In this document: positions 16,181 to 25,944 of the stretch, in pieces | Numbering within the stretch: the first letter of the stretch is position 1 | How the letters are laid out: every line of letters begins with the position of its first letter | The notes under the pieces: model-generated | What the model was told of the DNA's origin: nothing | Database searches by the model: none | The model's input: the letters and a program-made list of their open reading frames with translations, nothing else | NCBI RefSeq assembly: GCF_002385225.1 | Contig: NZ_DGDC01000052.1 | Coordinates: 13,691-77,690 of the forward strand | Source: Psychrobacter sp. UBA3962 | GTDB lineage: Bacteria > Pseudomonadota > Gammaproteobacteria > Pseudomonadales > Moraxellaceae | Length of the DNA stretch: 64,000 nt | Direction of reading: 5' to 3' | Made by a program: the position numbers and the translations under genes

Positions 16181-18631
16181 TTATTCATTGCGTCGGCTGT
16201 TTTTAGTCTCTTTTAAGGCAGAGTCTTCAGCATGTTGCGGCTCGTCTGTCTCTTCTGGGGGATTTAATTGTTCTTCCCATTTCTTAAGATTCTTGATGAT
16301 TTTGCCAAATAAACTTTCTTTGCGATAGCGACCTTTTTTATTGGTAGTATCAACGGGCATGTCCGCCAAAATGGTGAGGGCCTCGCTTAAGCTTTTCACT
16401 CCATAGATATGAAATTGCTGTGCTTTAACCGCTTCTATAATATCATCACGAAGCATCAGTTGAGAGATATTGGCATAAGGCAGGATGACCCCTTGATCCC
16501 CAGTTAGCCCTTGGTGCGAGCAAGCATCAAAAAAACCAGCTACTTTGGCATTAATTCCACCCACGGCTTGGACTCGACCCAATTGGTTCATGGAGCCGGT
16601 AATGCCTAGCGCTTGAGAGATAGGAACCTCTGCTAATGCAGATAATAGAGCACAGGCTTCTGCTAGAGTGGCACTGTCTCCATCAATGTGAGCGTAACTT
16701 TGCTCAAAGGCCAAAGAAGCTGTGAAGTTCAAAGGATGGTAGGGGCTAAATAAAGCACGTAAATAGCTGTTCATAATTAGCATGCCTTTGGCGTGTAGAC
16801 TCCCCCCAAGCTCGACGTCTCTTTCAATATCTAAGATATCGCCTGAGCCCACACTATGCTGAACCACAGCGGTTAATAAAGCGGGCATGCCAAATTCACT
16901 GTCTGCATAATCAATGATGGTTAACGCATTAATTTGACCGACGGCACTGCCTGTGGTACTAATCAGCTGTTGGCCATCGGTGATCTCTTGTAGATAAAGC
17001 TCTTTTAGATAGCTTGAGCGAAAGCTTATGTCCTTGATGGCTTGTTTAACATGAAGGTAGGTGACCAGATCAGCTTGCTCCTTTTTGGCCAAACGGTCTG
17101 CTTCTAGCATGACTTGTATCAGGCTATCGCTATGTAAACTGAGCTTGTTCTGATCTTCAGACAATAAGCTTAAAAACTCTAAAACTGTCGCTTGGGCCGA
17201 GCTGTCGAAATGTTTAAGCTTGTATTTGGCAATGATATCAGCCATTTTGCCAACCATTTCAACTTCATTATCAATTGAGCGAACCACTTCTTCATGAAAA
17301 TCAGCTCGTATTTTAAATAAGGATAAAAATTCTCCATCTTGCTCAGCATACTGATCATATAAATCAGACTCGCCAAGCAAAATAACTTTGTTCTCTAAAG
17401 GGATGGGCTCTGGGGTAAGTAAATTATCACCCAGGGCACTGTTGTGATTAACCTCAATAGGGCTTAGCTTGCCGGTTCTCAGAGCCAGTTTTAAGCCATG
17501 CCAAGCTTCGGGATACTCACTGATGTGTGAGGCTTCTATGATTAAAAAGCCCCCATTGGATCTGTGTAATGCTCCGGGCTGAATCATCATATGATTACTA
17601 AGGGTACAGCCTGCCTGCAAGGTTTGATTGATTTTACCTAACAAGTTGCTATGCGAAGGATTGGGCTCAAAGACAATAGGAGCGCCGTCAGGTGTTTGGG
17701 TCTGATTTGGTTTTATAGCATACTCATAGTCTCGATTAGGCCCTAATGAGCTGATGATATTAATATTATATCTATCTGGTATTTGCTGATTGTGTGCAGG
17801 GATAAAGCGAAAGTCTTTGGCTTGTAAAGTAAGCGGAGCGTTAACAATCAAATCCTGTTGTAGCAGCTGTAAATAGGCACACAGCTTGCTGTTGCTACTA
17901 TAAGTATGTAATAAGTTCGAAAAATAAGGAGCAAGAGCTTGCTTAGCAGTGTCTTTAGCCTTTTGAGCTAAGTCATTTGTTCCCTTATCTTTAGAGTTTT
18001 GATCAGAGTTTCTATCATCTAAAAACATCAAGGCTGCGGTTAAATGGTGCCAAATCTCGGCCAGCTCAGCAGATAGCTTAGGGGCTGTACTAGGTTCTAA
18101 GGCAATAGCTAACGGAGAATTGGGGCTATTAAAGTTAAAGCAGTAAATCCAATCTTTCAATAACGTTTGCTTATGGCCACTGTTTGCCAAATACTGGGTA
18201 ATAAAGGTTCTTTTACCGAGGCCACTGGCACCTACTGCAAAGACGTTATAGCCGCCAGCAGTGATATCAAAGGCAGTGTTTAAGGCGGAGACAGAACGCT
18301 GTTGACCGAAGCCACAGTTTAGACGCGCGGCCAATTCAGTAGAGGCAGGCAGGGCACTAGGATCACTGTGTTTTTTTAACTTGGACGAGTCTACTTTGCA
18401 GTTGTCTTTTATTTGGGTTACTGTTTTAGTAGCTAAAGCAATTCGCTGTTGTTTAGATAATTGAGTCATTGTCTGGTTCGAGATGTTGAGTTTTTTTGTA
18501 TTTGCATTACCATACGGCTCCTCAAAATTAGAATTTGAGTCAGCACTGGTTAAATGTGAGCCATTTTGAGTCTTATTAGGGCTTTTAGGAGCTTTGTTTT
18601 TAGGATTCATAGCATTGCTAGAAGATGACAT
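16181..18631 (-). CDS. Lon-family ATP-dependent protease (LonB/YcbZ-like, COG1067)
   Basis: 816 residues. A Ser/Asn/Lys-rich N-terminus (1-60) precedes an ATPase region with Walker A GASGLGKR at about 134-141. A long helical insertion follows (about 195-260). The S16 protease domain occupies the C-terminal third, with the catalytic dyad Ser653 (GDSATL) and Lys696 (INAKVAG). This arrangement matches cytoplasmic Lon relatives of unknown substrates (YcbZ/LrcZ group), not canonical Lon, which has an N-terminal LON domain. The charged C-terminal tail is not conserved. It is divergent from rsmG. Confidence 0.85.
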   Translation of the reverse strand: MSSSSNAMNPKNKAPKSPNKTQNGSHLTSADSNSNFEEPYGNANTKKLNISNQTMTQLSKQQRIALATKTVTQIKDNCKVDSSKLKKHSDPSALPASTELAARLNCGFGQQRSVSALNTAFDITAGGYNVFAVGASGLGKRTFITQYLANSGHKQTLLKDWIYCFNFNSPNSPLAIALEPSTAPKLSAELAEIWHHLTAALMFLDDRNSDQNSKDKGTNDLAQKAKDTAKQALAPYFSNLLHTYSSNSKLCAYLQLLQQDLIVNAPLTLQAKDFRFIPAHNQQIPDRYNINIISSLGPNRDYEYAIKPNQTQTPDGAPIVFEPNPSHSNLLGKINQTLQAGCTLSNHMMIQPGALHRSNGGFLIIEASHISEYPEAWHGLKLALRTGKLSPIEVNHNSALGDNLLTPEPIPLENKVILLGESDLYDQYAEQDGEFLSLFKIRADFHEEVVRSIDNEVEMVGKMADIIAKYKLKHFDSSAQATVLEFLSLLSEDQNKLSLHSDSLIQVMLEADRLAKKEQADLVTYLHVKQAIKDISFRSSYLKELYLQEITDGQQLISTTGSAVGQINALTIIDYADSEFGMPALLTAVVQHSVGSGDILDIERDVELGGSLHAKGMLIMNSYLRALFSPYHPLNFTASLAFEQSYAHIDGDSATLAEACALLSALAEVPISQALGITGSMNQLGRVQAVGGINAKVAGFFDACSHQGLTGDQGVILPYANISQLMLRDDIIEAVKAQQFHIYGVKSLSEALTILADMPVDTTNKKGRYRKESLFGKIIKNLKKWEEQLNPPEETDEPQHAEDSALKETKNSRRNE

Positions 18632-18728
18632 AGTTGGCTCAGATCAAATAGAAGATTAGGATGAAAAATAATATTGAGTATATCGCATGATAGGCAGGGG
18701 ATAACATCTAAAAAAATTACGAACGTGT

Positions 18729-18734
18729 TATAAT
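18729..18734 (+). promoter_or_regulatory. Probable -10 box of the rsmG promoter
   Basis: TATAAT preceded by TG with one base between makes an extended -10 element about 75 bases before rsmG. No clear -35 hexamer is visible at the right distance, which is usual for extended -10 promoters. Confidence 0.45.
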
Positions 18735-18807
18735 GCCACGCTAAACCTTTTGGCTTGAGATAAACCCATAATTTGGCTGTATTATAGTACAGTATGGTAG
18801 CGATAAA

Positions 18808-19485
18808 ATGATGAACACCAATGAGTTTCAAGTGATATCTAATCAATATCAAGAGCTTGATAAACTTTTACTTGATTCAATTGAACAGTTAAAGCTAGAA
18901 ATTAGTGCTGAACAGCGCGGTAAGTTGATGTTGTATTTAGACAAGCTTTTGTTTTGGAACAAGGCTTATAATCTAACCGCAATCAAACAACCCAAAGAAG
19001 CTTTGATTAAACATATTATTGACTGCTTAGCCATATTACCGCACCTAAAATCTGGTAAGCTTTTAGATATTGGAACTGGGGCAGGCTTGCCTGGAGTGGT
19101 TATCGCTATTTGTCAGCCGGAACGTGAAGTGACAGTGCTTGATAGCAATCAAAAAAAGATTCGTTTCATTCGTCAATCGGTATCTGAGCTTAAATTAACC
19201 AATGTTACGCCTGTGGCCAGCCGAATTGAAAACTTTGTGCCCCAGGAGCATGAGAAATTTGCTGTTATCACCTCTAGAGCCTTCGCCAGTTTAACTGACT
19301 TCGTGGAAGCTGCCGAGCCAAGATTGGCACAAGAAGGTTGGCTGCAAGCCATGAAGGGATTAATTCCTGAGCCAGAAGACATGAATGCTTTGGTTGATGA
19401 GTGGCAGATAGAGCATATTGCTTTGGATGTGCCTCATTTACATGAAACTCGGCACTTAACTGAATTGGTTAAAAAAAGCATCTAG
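18808..19485 (+). CDS. rsmG: 16S rRNA (guanine527-N7)-methyltransferase
   Basis: 225 residues of the GidB/RsmG family, which methylates G527 of 16S rRNA using AdoMet. Visible motifs are YNLTAI, HIIDCLAILP, the AdoMet-binding LLDIGTGAGLPG (about 86-97), LDSNQKKIRF and the ITSRAFA block. The start is the first of two tandem ATG codons and carries only a weak ribosome site. It leads into parA and parB, the arrangement common near replication origins, although mnmG is not seen on its left here. Confidence 0.95.
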   Translation: MMNTNEFQVISNQYQELDKLLLDSIEQLKLEISAEQRGKLMLYLDKLLFWNKAYNLTAIKQPKEALIKHIIDCLAILPHLKSGKLLDIGTGAGLPGVVIAICQPEREVTVLDSNQKKIRFIRQSVSELKLTNVTPVASRIENFVPQEHEKFAVITSRAFASLTDFVEAAEPRLAQEGWLQAMKGLIPEPEDMNALVDEWQIEHIALDVPHLHETRHLTELVKKSI

Positions 19486-19604
19486 AAAACTGATACTCTG
19501 GTTTTACAATACACACCATGAGAGTCTAAGTTAGCCAATTATCTAATTGATATTATAATAACTATTTAAATCAACCTGCTTTACTGAGGTAGAAGAGTAA
19601 CCCT

Positions 19605-20369
19605 ATGGAAATTCTGGCAATAGCAAATCAAAAAGGCGGCGTGGGTAAGACCACAACAGCAGTGAACTTGGCCGCAAGCTTGGCAGGTCGACGCAAAAAA
19701 GTATTGCTTATTGACTTAGATCCACAAGGTAACGCCACATCAGGCACAGGGCTTGAGAAGCGGGCATTAGAGTTGACCATAGCTGATGTTTTGTTAGATG
19801 GTATTGACTTAAAAGATGCTATCTATCCTAGTCCTGCAGGATTTGATGTGGTAGGTGCCAATCGCGACTTATCTGGTATCGATATTACTTTGATGGGCAA
19901 AAGTGACAGTCATCTGTTATTAAGTAATGCCATGCAAAATATTGGCGATTATGACTATGTGATTATTGACTGCGCCCCAAGTCTTAACTTGCTGACCATT
20001 AATGCCATGGTAGCGACGCAAGGCGTTATCATTCCTATGCAGTGTGAGTATTATGCTCTAGAAGGGTTGGCGGATTTATCCCAAACTATTGACAGGTTAA
20101 AAGAGCTTAACCCTGAGCTGCATATACGCGGTGTGTTACGAACTTTATTTGATTCTCGTAATACTTTAGCCAATGATGTCTCAGCAGAGCTTGAGTCCCA
20201 CTTTGGCGACTTGATGTTCAAGACTATTATCCCAAGAAACGTGCGTTTGGCCGAAGCGCCTGCGCATGGGATGCCTGTGCTGGATTACGAGAAAAGCTCT
20301 AAAGGGGCTCAAGCCTATCGTAAATTGGCCACAGAAATTATTAAACAAAGCCGTCAGCTGTCTCAATAA
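19605..20369 (+). CDS. parA: Chromosome-partitioning ATPase ParA/Soj
   Basis: 254 residues. The deviant Walker A motif KGGVGKTT (about 10-17) has the signature lysine and is followed by DLDPQGNATSG. The EYYALEGLADL and IPRNVRLAEAPAHG motifs are typical of chromosomal ParA. It binds DNA non-specifically in its ATP form and works with ParB to move origin regions. A TATAAT-like box lies at 19554-19559. The downstream gap to parB is unusually long (278 bases). Confidence 0.95.
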   Translation: MEILAIANQKGGVGKTTTAVNLAASLAGRRKKVLLIDLDPQGNATSGTGLEKRALELTIADVLLDGIDLKDAIYPSPAGFDVVGANRDLSGIDITLMGKSDSHLLLSNAMQNIGDYDYVIIDCAPSLNLLTINAMVATQGVIIPMQCEYYALEGLADLSQTIDRLKELNPELHIRGVLRTLFDSRNTLANDVSAELESHFGDLMFKTIIPRNVRLAEAPAHGMPVLDYEKSSKGAQAYRKLATEIIKQSRQLSQ

Positions 20370-20475
20370 ACAGATCCGTTCGGCTTTGTGACTTCGCTAA
20401 ATAAGCGGTGAATGATGAGCAAGCAGCGTAAACCCAACCTATAAACTAGCCATTAGTTACTATAAATGGCGTTTG

Positions 20476-20522
20476 CGCTTGCAAGCGACACACAATTCAT
20501 TAAAATGAAGCTCCCCTAGGGG
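20476..20522. promoter_or_regulatory. Two perfect palindromes in the parA-parB gap
   Basis: A 12-bp palindrome CGCTTGCAAGCG (20476-20487) and a 10-bp palindrome CCCCTAGGGG (20513-20522) lie 25 bases apart. Neither matches the parS consensus core CACGTG. They are candidates for protein binding sites controlling parB, or may be chance. Confidence 0.35.
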
Positions 20523-20647
20523 CGTAATCATATTTCTTAGTTTTTATAGCTTTTAAAAGTTAAGGGGTTAAAGTAGGGGCTTAATACAGCAACTATAATA
20601 AATACCACTTAATAGTTTAGGCAAGCAGGGTGTAGAGGATAACCAAC

Positions 20648-21709
20648 ATGGCAAAAAAGCGTGGATTAGCTGCAAACCGAGGGTTAGATGCTCTACTCGG
20701 ATCTATCAAAAAAGAAAAAGCAATCACAGCTGCCGCTTTACGTGACGACTTACAAGTTGATCGCGAGGCCAAAGAGTCGCCTGCGAAAAATGAACCGATA
20801 CTAAAACAGACTGCAGCTAAAAAAACAGCGGGCAGAAAAAAGACAGCCATCAATAAGGTAGAAACGGCTTCAGTTAAGCCTGTCAATGAGGCTTCTGATG
20901 AAGAGATGACCTTAGTGCAAATGGATGTTGAGCGTCTGCAGGCCGGTAAATATCAGCCAAGACGTGATATGAGTGAGACGGCGTTGGCTGAATTGGCGTC
21001 TTCAATCAGACAACATGGGGTAATGCAGCCCATCGTAATTCGTCCTTTATTGGCCAACGAAGAAAAACTATCCGATACTATTACTCACGAAATCATCGCT
21101 GGTGAACGTCGCTGGCGTGCAGCTAAGATGGCGGGACAAAATACCATTCCTGCTATTGAACGTGCTTTGTCTGATGAACTGGCTATTGCTCTGGCATTAA
21201 TTGAGAATATTCAGCGCGAAGACTTATCGGTGATTGAGCAGGCCGCAGCATTACAGCGCTTTCATACTGAATTTGGTATGAGTCACGCCATGATTGCTGA
21301 GGTGGTTGGTAAAGCAAGAACTACTGTCTCAAACTTGTTGCGCCTTAATCATTTGCATGAGGATGTCAAAACTCATTTGAGTGAAGGTCATCTTGATATG
21401 GGCCATGCTCGTGCCTTGTTATCATTATCCTCTGAGCAGCAGCCTATTATTGCTGAAAAGATCATTGAAGCTTCCATGACTGTGCGTGATGCAGAGAAAT
21501 TGGTTAAGTCTATTCTTAATCCAGAAAAGCCTAGTAAGCCTGCCTCACAAAATTCAGAGGCAGAAATTGAGAAGCTGAATCAACAGTTATCTGACTATTT
21601 AGGCGCTACTGTGAAGCTGAAGCAGAAGAAAGGTGGTAAAGGTAGTATGGAGATTTTCTTTCATAGTCACGAAGAGCTAGAGGCTTTATTAAAGCACTTT
21701 AAATCATAA
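20648..21709 (+). CDS. parB: Chromosome-partitioning protein ParB
   Basis: 353 residues. The N-terminal KKRGLAANRGLDALLG box is the segment that stimulates ParA. A Lys/Ala-rich linker (about 20-80) is longer than usual. The CTPase/ParB core follows: QPRRDMSE, then IIAGERRWRAAKMAG, then ENIQREDLS. The helix-turn-helix lies near 215-240, and the C-terminal dimerisation region is at about 300-353. It binds parS and CTP as a sliding clamp. AGAGGA lies upstream of the ATG. I found no parS in the window. Confidence 0.95.
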   Translation: MAKKRGLAANRGLDALLGSIKKEKAITAAALRDDLQVDREAKESPAKNEPILKQTAAKKTAGRKKTAINKVETASVKPVNEASDEEMTLVQMDVERLQAGKYQPRRDMSETALAELASSIRQHGVMQPIVIRPLLANEEKLSDTITHEIIAGERRWRAAKMAGQNTIPAIERALSDELAIALALIENIQREDLSVIEQAAALQRFHTEFGMSHAMIAEVVGKARTTVSNLLRLNHLHEDVKTHLSEGHLDMGHARALLSLSSEQQPIIAEKIIEASMTVRDAEKLVKSILNPEKPSKPASQNSEAEIEKLNQQLSDYLGATVKLKQKKGGKGSMEIFFHSHEELEALLKHFKS

Positions 21710-21935
21710 TCTAACGCATTGGACATATTCTTTACACTTCTCGGAATTAATATATTGGGAGTAGTGTGGGGTCCATTAAGAGGCTTTGTGGTATTAAGAT
21801 AAAATTGTAATCCATCGAATTATGGTATTGATACTTGATAGAGTATTGATATCTTAATGGTGTAAACCACAGACGATGTTACCAGCCACAGATTGCCCTA
21901 AAGTTAGCTTAAAATGAATTTTATAAAAAAGGCAT

Positions 21936-23780
21936 ATGATGACTAAACCATCACCTAAAGATGCATCGTCAACTACTTCCCTAGGTCGCAATGGCCAGGA
22001 ATCAAACTTATTACAATCTAACCTTAAGCCACAAAGTCCTTCGGGAACCCAGACCTACCTAAGGTTGATGCAATATATCAAGCCGTACTGGTGGGCTATT
22101 GCCCTTACTATTATTGGCTTCGGTATAAATTCAGCAACAGAGATTGGTATTGCTAAACTGATTCAATTCATAACTGATGCGATTAATGATGGCACTCAAT
22201 CTGATCTGAATCTTTTTCCTTTTTTGATTATCCTATTATTTTTTATCCGTGGCATAGGCTCCTTTTTAGGGAACTATTTCTCAGCGTTAATCTCTAGAAA
22301 CCTGGTCTATAAGCTACGAGTTGAAGTATTCGACAAGCTACTGCGCTTGCCCAACTCTTTTTTCTTAGCCAATCCTGCGGGAACCATATCCTCAAAGCTT
22401 ATTTTTGATGTAGAACAAGTCACAGCCGCTAGTACCGATTCACTAAAAACTTTAATACGTGATGGTATGACAGTCATCGCCTTGATGGGGTATCTACTGT
22501 ATACCAACTGGCGTTTGACCTTGATTTTATTCTTAGTGTTACCGCCTATTTTATGGTTGATTCAAAAGGCTTCAAAACGCTATTTAAAACTCTCAAAAGG
22601 CATTCAGAAGTCGATGGGCGATGTGAGCCACATTACTAATGAGGTAATCGGTGGTTATCAGGTCGTCAAAAACTATGGGGGACAACCCTATGAGCAGGCC
22701 CGTTTTGAAAAAGCTTCGGTTGATAATCTGAAACAAGGTATGAAGATTGTTGTCACCAATAGCATTAATACACCAGCAGTACAGCTGCTAATGGCGCTGG
22801 CTTTTTCGGTGGTGATTTGGTTGGCACTAAGACCAGAGGTAATAGCCAATACCACAGCAGGGGAGTTTATTGCTTATCTAACTGCTGCAGGCTTATTAAG
22901 TAAGCCAGTAAGAACCTTGACCGATATCAATGAGAAGCTACAAAGAGGGATTGCTGCTGGCGCCTCAATTTTTGCGTTACTGGATGAGGTAGAAGAGGAA
23001 GATCTAGGGACTCATATTGAGCGCGTTAAAGGCGAGATCGTCTTTGATAACGTGTCTATGTCTTACCCAGATGGTACCAAAGCCTTAGAAGATTTTAGTC
23101 TAACTATTGAATCGGGTCAGACCGTAGCTTTTGTGGGTAAAAGTGGGGCTGGTAAAACCACTTTGGTTAATTTATTAACCCGTACCTTGGATCCAAGTAG
23201 TGGCAACATATATATCGACGGTATGCCCATCGAAAAGATTGCTTTAAGCTCACTGCGCTCTCAGATAGGTATGGTTAATCAGCAAGTGGTGCTATTTAAT
23301 GACAGTGTCCGTCATAACATTGCCTATGGCGACTTAGCAGTGAAGAGTGAGGAGCAACTGATTACAGCGGCTAAAGCTGCCTATGCCCATGACTTTATTA
23401 TGCAGCTGCCTAAAGGTTATGATAGTGAAATTGGCTCAGAAGGACTTCAGTTATCTGGGGGACAGCGCCAAAGATTGTCTATCGCTCGTGCGTTATTAAA
23501 AGATGCTCCGATATTGATATTGGATGAGGCGACCAGTGCACTGGATAATGAGTCTGAGTACTACATCCAACAAGCGTTAGAAAACGTGATGAAAGATCGC
23601 ACTACTTTGGTGATTGCTCACCGCCTTACTACCATTGAATCCGCTGATAAAATTGTGGTTATGGATAAAGGTAGGGTCGTTGAAGCGGGCACTCATGAAG
23701 AGCTGATGTCACTTTCAGGTCGTTATGCTCATATGTATGACAGAGACTTTTCGGAAGATCAGCTAGAAAATAATCGATAG
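21936..23780 (+). CDS. msbA: Lipid A export permease/ATP-binding protein MsbA
   Basis: 614 residues with a fused type IV ABC exporter architecture. Six membrane spans occupy about 55-340, and the nucleotide-binding domain shows Walker A GKSGAGKTT, signature LSGGQRQR and Walker B ILDEATSALD, then the IAHRL switch. A 30-residue Ser/Gln-rich N-terminal extension precedes the first span. It should flip core lipid A across the inner membrane. The place directly before lpxK and kdsB supports MsbA over other half-transporters. AAAGG precedes two tandem ATG codons. Confidence 0.92.
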   Translation: MMTKPSPKDASSTTSLGRNGQESNLLQSNLKPQSPSGTQTYLRLMQYIKPYWWAIALTIIGFGINSATEIGIAKLIQFITDAINDGTQSDLNLFPFLIILLFFIRGIGSFLGNYFSALISRNLVYKLRVEVFDKLLRLPNSFFLANPAGTISSKLIFDVEQVTAASTDSLKTLIRDGMTVIALMGYLLYTNWRLTLILFLVLPPILWLIQKASKRYLKLSKGIQKSMGDVSHITNEVIGGYQVVKNYGGQPYEQARFEKASVDNLKQGMKIVVTNSINTPAVQLLMALAFSVVIWLALRPEVIANTTAGEFIAYLTAAGLLSKPVRTLTDINEKLQRGIAAGASIFALLDEVEEEDLGTHIERVKGEIVFDNVSMSYPDGTKALEDFSLTIESGQTVAFVGKSGAGKTTLVNLLTRTLDPSSGNIYIDGMPIEKIALSSLRSQIGMVNQQVVLFNDSVRHNIAYGDLAVKSEEQLITAAKAAYAHDFIMQLPKGYDSEIGSEGLQLSGGQRQRLSIARALLKDAPILILDEATSALDNESEYYIQQALENVMKDRTTLVIAHRLTTIESADKIVVMDKGRVVEAGTHEELMSLSGRYAHMYDRDFSEDQLENNR

Positions 23781-23821
23781 AACATTAATAACTTTTAGCA
23801 ACTGACGGTTTATGATTGACT

Positions 23822-24904
23822 ATGGGAAGCCACCACAAAATAAACAATAGCGATAACGATGATAGTAAGCCTTTTAACTTAGAGCTTGCTATTGTTGATG
23901 CTTGGCAAAAAGAAGCGTGGTGGCTATGGCTATTATTGCCGGTGAGTGGCTTATACGGAGCCATTACTGGTATTAGGCGTAAGCTATATCTAAAAGGTAT
24001 TTTGTCTAGCTACCAAGCTCCCGTCCCCGTTATGGTGGTGGGTAACATCACAGTCGGAGGCAGTGGCAAGACTCCGCTGATTATAGAGTTGGTGACTTAC
24101 TTACAACATCAAGGGATTAAAGTAGGGGTCATCAGTAGAGGCTATGGTGGTGATGAGTCCTTGATGCCACAGATTGTTACCTTACAGAGCAAGCCTGAAG
24201 AAGTGGGTGATGAGCCCTGTTTGATTGTGCGCGAAACTGGGGCAGCAGTCGCAGTATGCCCTAATCGTCAGCAAGCGATAGAGGTCTTATTAAAGCAGCA
24301 ACCAGAGACTCAATTGATCATAGCCGATGATGGTCTGCAACATTACAAGATGCAGCGAGATATTGAGTGGGTCGTGGTGGACAGCGCTAGAGGTTTCGGT
24401 AATAAGCAGCTATTGCCCACAGGCTTTTTAAGAGAGCCGATAAGCCGCTTACAAGGAACCACAGTTATTTATCACGAGCGTACTGAGTCCTCTCAAGCTC
24501 AACATGAGAAGAGTAAAGATAGACTGAGCATGCATTTGAAGCCGGCTTCTTTGCAGCCACTTGTTGAGGGCCAGCCAAGTCTGAGTAAGATAAACAGTGT
24601 TTATGCAGTGAGTGGCATAGGGTATCCACAGCGTTTTTTTAATACCTTAACTGATTTTGGGTACCAAGTAGACCCAAGACCCAAGCCTGATCATCATAGC
24701 TTTGAGGTGGAGGATTTACTGCCGTTAGCCGATAAGCCCATTATTATCACTTCAAAAGATGCGGTAAAAATAGCCCCTCTAGTCAAAGCCAATCCACAGC
24801 TACAAAGCTTATCTATATGGGTGTTACCAGTCAATGCAGTGCTTAGTCCAAACAGTTATCTAACTTTGAGTAAGCAACTAAAGGCACTGGGTATTCATAG
24901 CTAA
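23822..24904 (+). CDS. lpxK: Tetraacyldisaccharide 4'-kinase
   Basis: About 360 residues from the ATG at 23822; a TTG two codons upstream is an alternative, and neither has a clear ribosome site. It phosphorylates the 4' position of the lipid A precursor at the inner membrane. The N-terminal hydrophobic anchor (WLWLLLPVSGLYG) precedes the P-loop GNITVGGSGKTP and VISRGYGG. DDGLQHYKMQRD is the typical LpxK catalytic block, and a late ITSKDAVKI motif completes it. It lies 41 bases after msbA. Confidence 0.94.
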   Translation: MGSHHKINNSDNDDSKPFNLELAIVDAWQKEAWWLWLLLPVSGLYGAITGIRRKLYLKGILSSYQAPVPVMVVGNITVGGSGKTPLIIELVTYLQHQGIKVGVISRGYGGDESLMPQIVTLQSKPEEVGDEPCLIVRETGAAVAVCPNRQQAIEVLLKQQPETQLIIADDGLQHYKMQRDIEWVVVDSARGFGNKQLLPTGFLREPISRLQGTTVIYHERTESSQAQHEKSKDRLSMHLKPASLQPLVEGQPSLSKINSVYAVSGIGYPQRFFNTLTDFGYQVDPRPKPDHHSFEVEDLLPLADKPIIITSKDAVKIAPLVKANPQLQSLSIWVLPVNAVLSPNSYLTLSKQLKALGIHS

Positions 24905-25034
24905 AATAAAAATACTTTATTAGCAAATAATTATTAATCAATAAATTAAATAAACCATTATCTATGATGGATGATGAAGCTATATCTGCCCAACCAAACG
25001 TCAAAATCATAAAACATAAGTAGAGAGAAGCCAG

Positions 25035-25877
25035 ATGAATTCAACTGATATCAAAGCATCAGAGCCAAAGGTTCATATTGTTATCCCGGCACGATTCAAG
25101 AGTACACGTTTACCAGGTAAGCCTCTACTGCATATACATGGCAAACCAATGATTTTGTGGGTGGCACAAAAGGCAAGTCAAGCAACGTTTGCAGATGACT
25201 TATGTATTGCCACAGATGATGATAGGATTGCTGAAGTCTGCCGTGAAGCAGGCTATGATGTGGTCATGACCGATGCCAGCCATGCCTCAGGTACCGACCG
25301 ATTAAGTGAAGTTGCTAAAATTAAAGGTTGGGATGCTGAGGATATCGTGGTGAATATGCAGGGCGATGAGCCTTTAGTGCCACCGGTATTATTGCAACAG
25401 GTCAAGGATTTATTACTGCACAAACCAGAATGTGTGATGGCTACGTTATACGAGCCTATTTTAGATTATCAAGAGTTTATGCGCCCTTCAGTGGTCAAAG
25501 TGGTGACCGATAATTTGCAAAACGCTTTGTATTTTAGCCGTGCTCCCATACCTTGTGATAGAAATCATGCCTTAGCGATGGCTCAAAATAATGATCAACA
25601 ACAAGCAAACACAAACACGGTAACGCCTCAGCTTGAGGTGCCTAAGAATGCTTATAGACACTTAGGTATCTATGCTTATAAAGTAAAATTATTACAAAAC
25701 TTTGTGCAATGGGAACCAGGTGTTTTAGAAAACTTGGAAAGTCTTGAGCAGTTACGAGTGTTAGAAAATGGTGAGAAAATTGCCATTGCTGAAGCCAGTG
25801 TGCAGCTGCCACCTGGGGTGGACATGCAGCAAGATTTAGATCGATTAAATGCAATGCCTATCAGTGAATTACAGTAA
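25035..25877 (+). CDS. kdsB: CMP-KDO synthetase
   Basis: 280 residues. The enzyme activates 3-deoxy-D-manno-octulosonate with CTP for lipopolysaccharide core synthesis. PARFKSTRLPGKPL at the N-terminus, VNMQGDEPL, YFSRAPIPCDR, YRHLGIYAYK and the C-terminal PPGVDM motifs are all present. An insertion of about 25 Gln/Asn-rich residues at about 185-208 makes it longer than the usual ~250 residues. The ATG is preceded by GAGAGAAG. It is the third gene of the msbA-lpxK-kdsB set. Confidence 0.95.
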   Translation: MNSTDIKASEPKVHIVIPARFKSTRLPGKPLLHIHGKPMILWVAQKASQATFADDLCIATDDDRIAEVCREAGYDVVMTDASHASGTDRLSEVAKIKGWDAEDIVVNMQGDEPLVPPVLLQQVKDLLLHKPECVMATLYEPILDYQEFMRPSVVKVVTDNLQNALYFSRAPIPCDRNHALAMAQNNDQQQANTNTVTPQLEVPKNAYRHLGIYAYKVKLLQNFVQWEPGVLENLESLEQLRVLENGEKIAIAEASVQLPPGVDMQQDLDRLNAMPISELQ

Positions 25878-25944
25878 TCAGCTTTATTGTTTATTGGCTA
25901 TACTGATTAAAACCAAGGGCACCTATAGGGCAAAAGAGTGACTT

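Noticed and set aside
20370..21935. Search for a canonical parS site around parA/parB
   Set aside because: No TGTTTCACGTGAAACA-like palindrome was found. The CACGTG at about 26500 lies inside holB codons and lacks the flanks.
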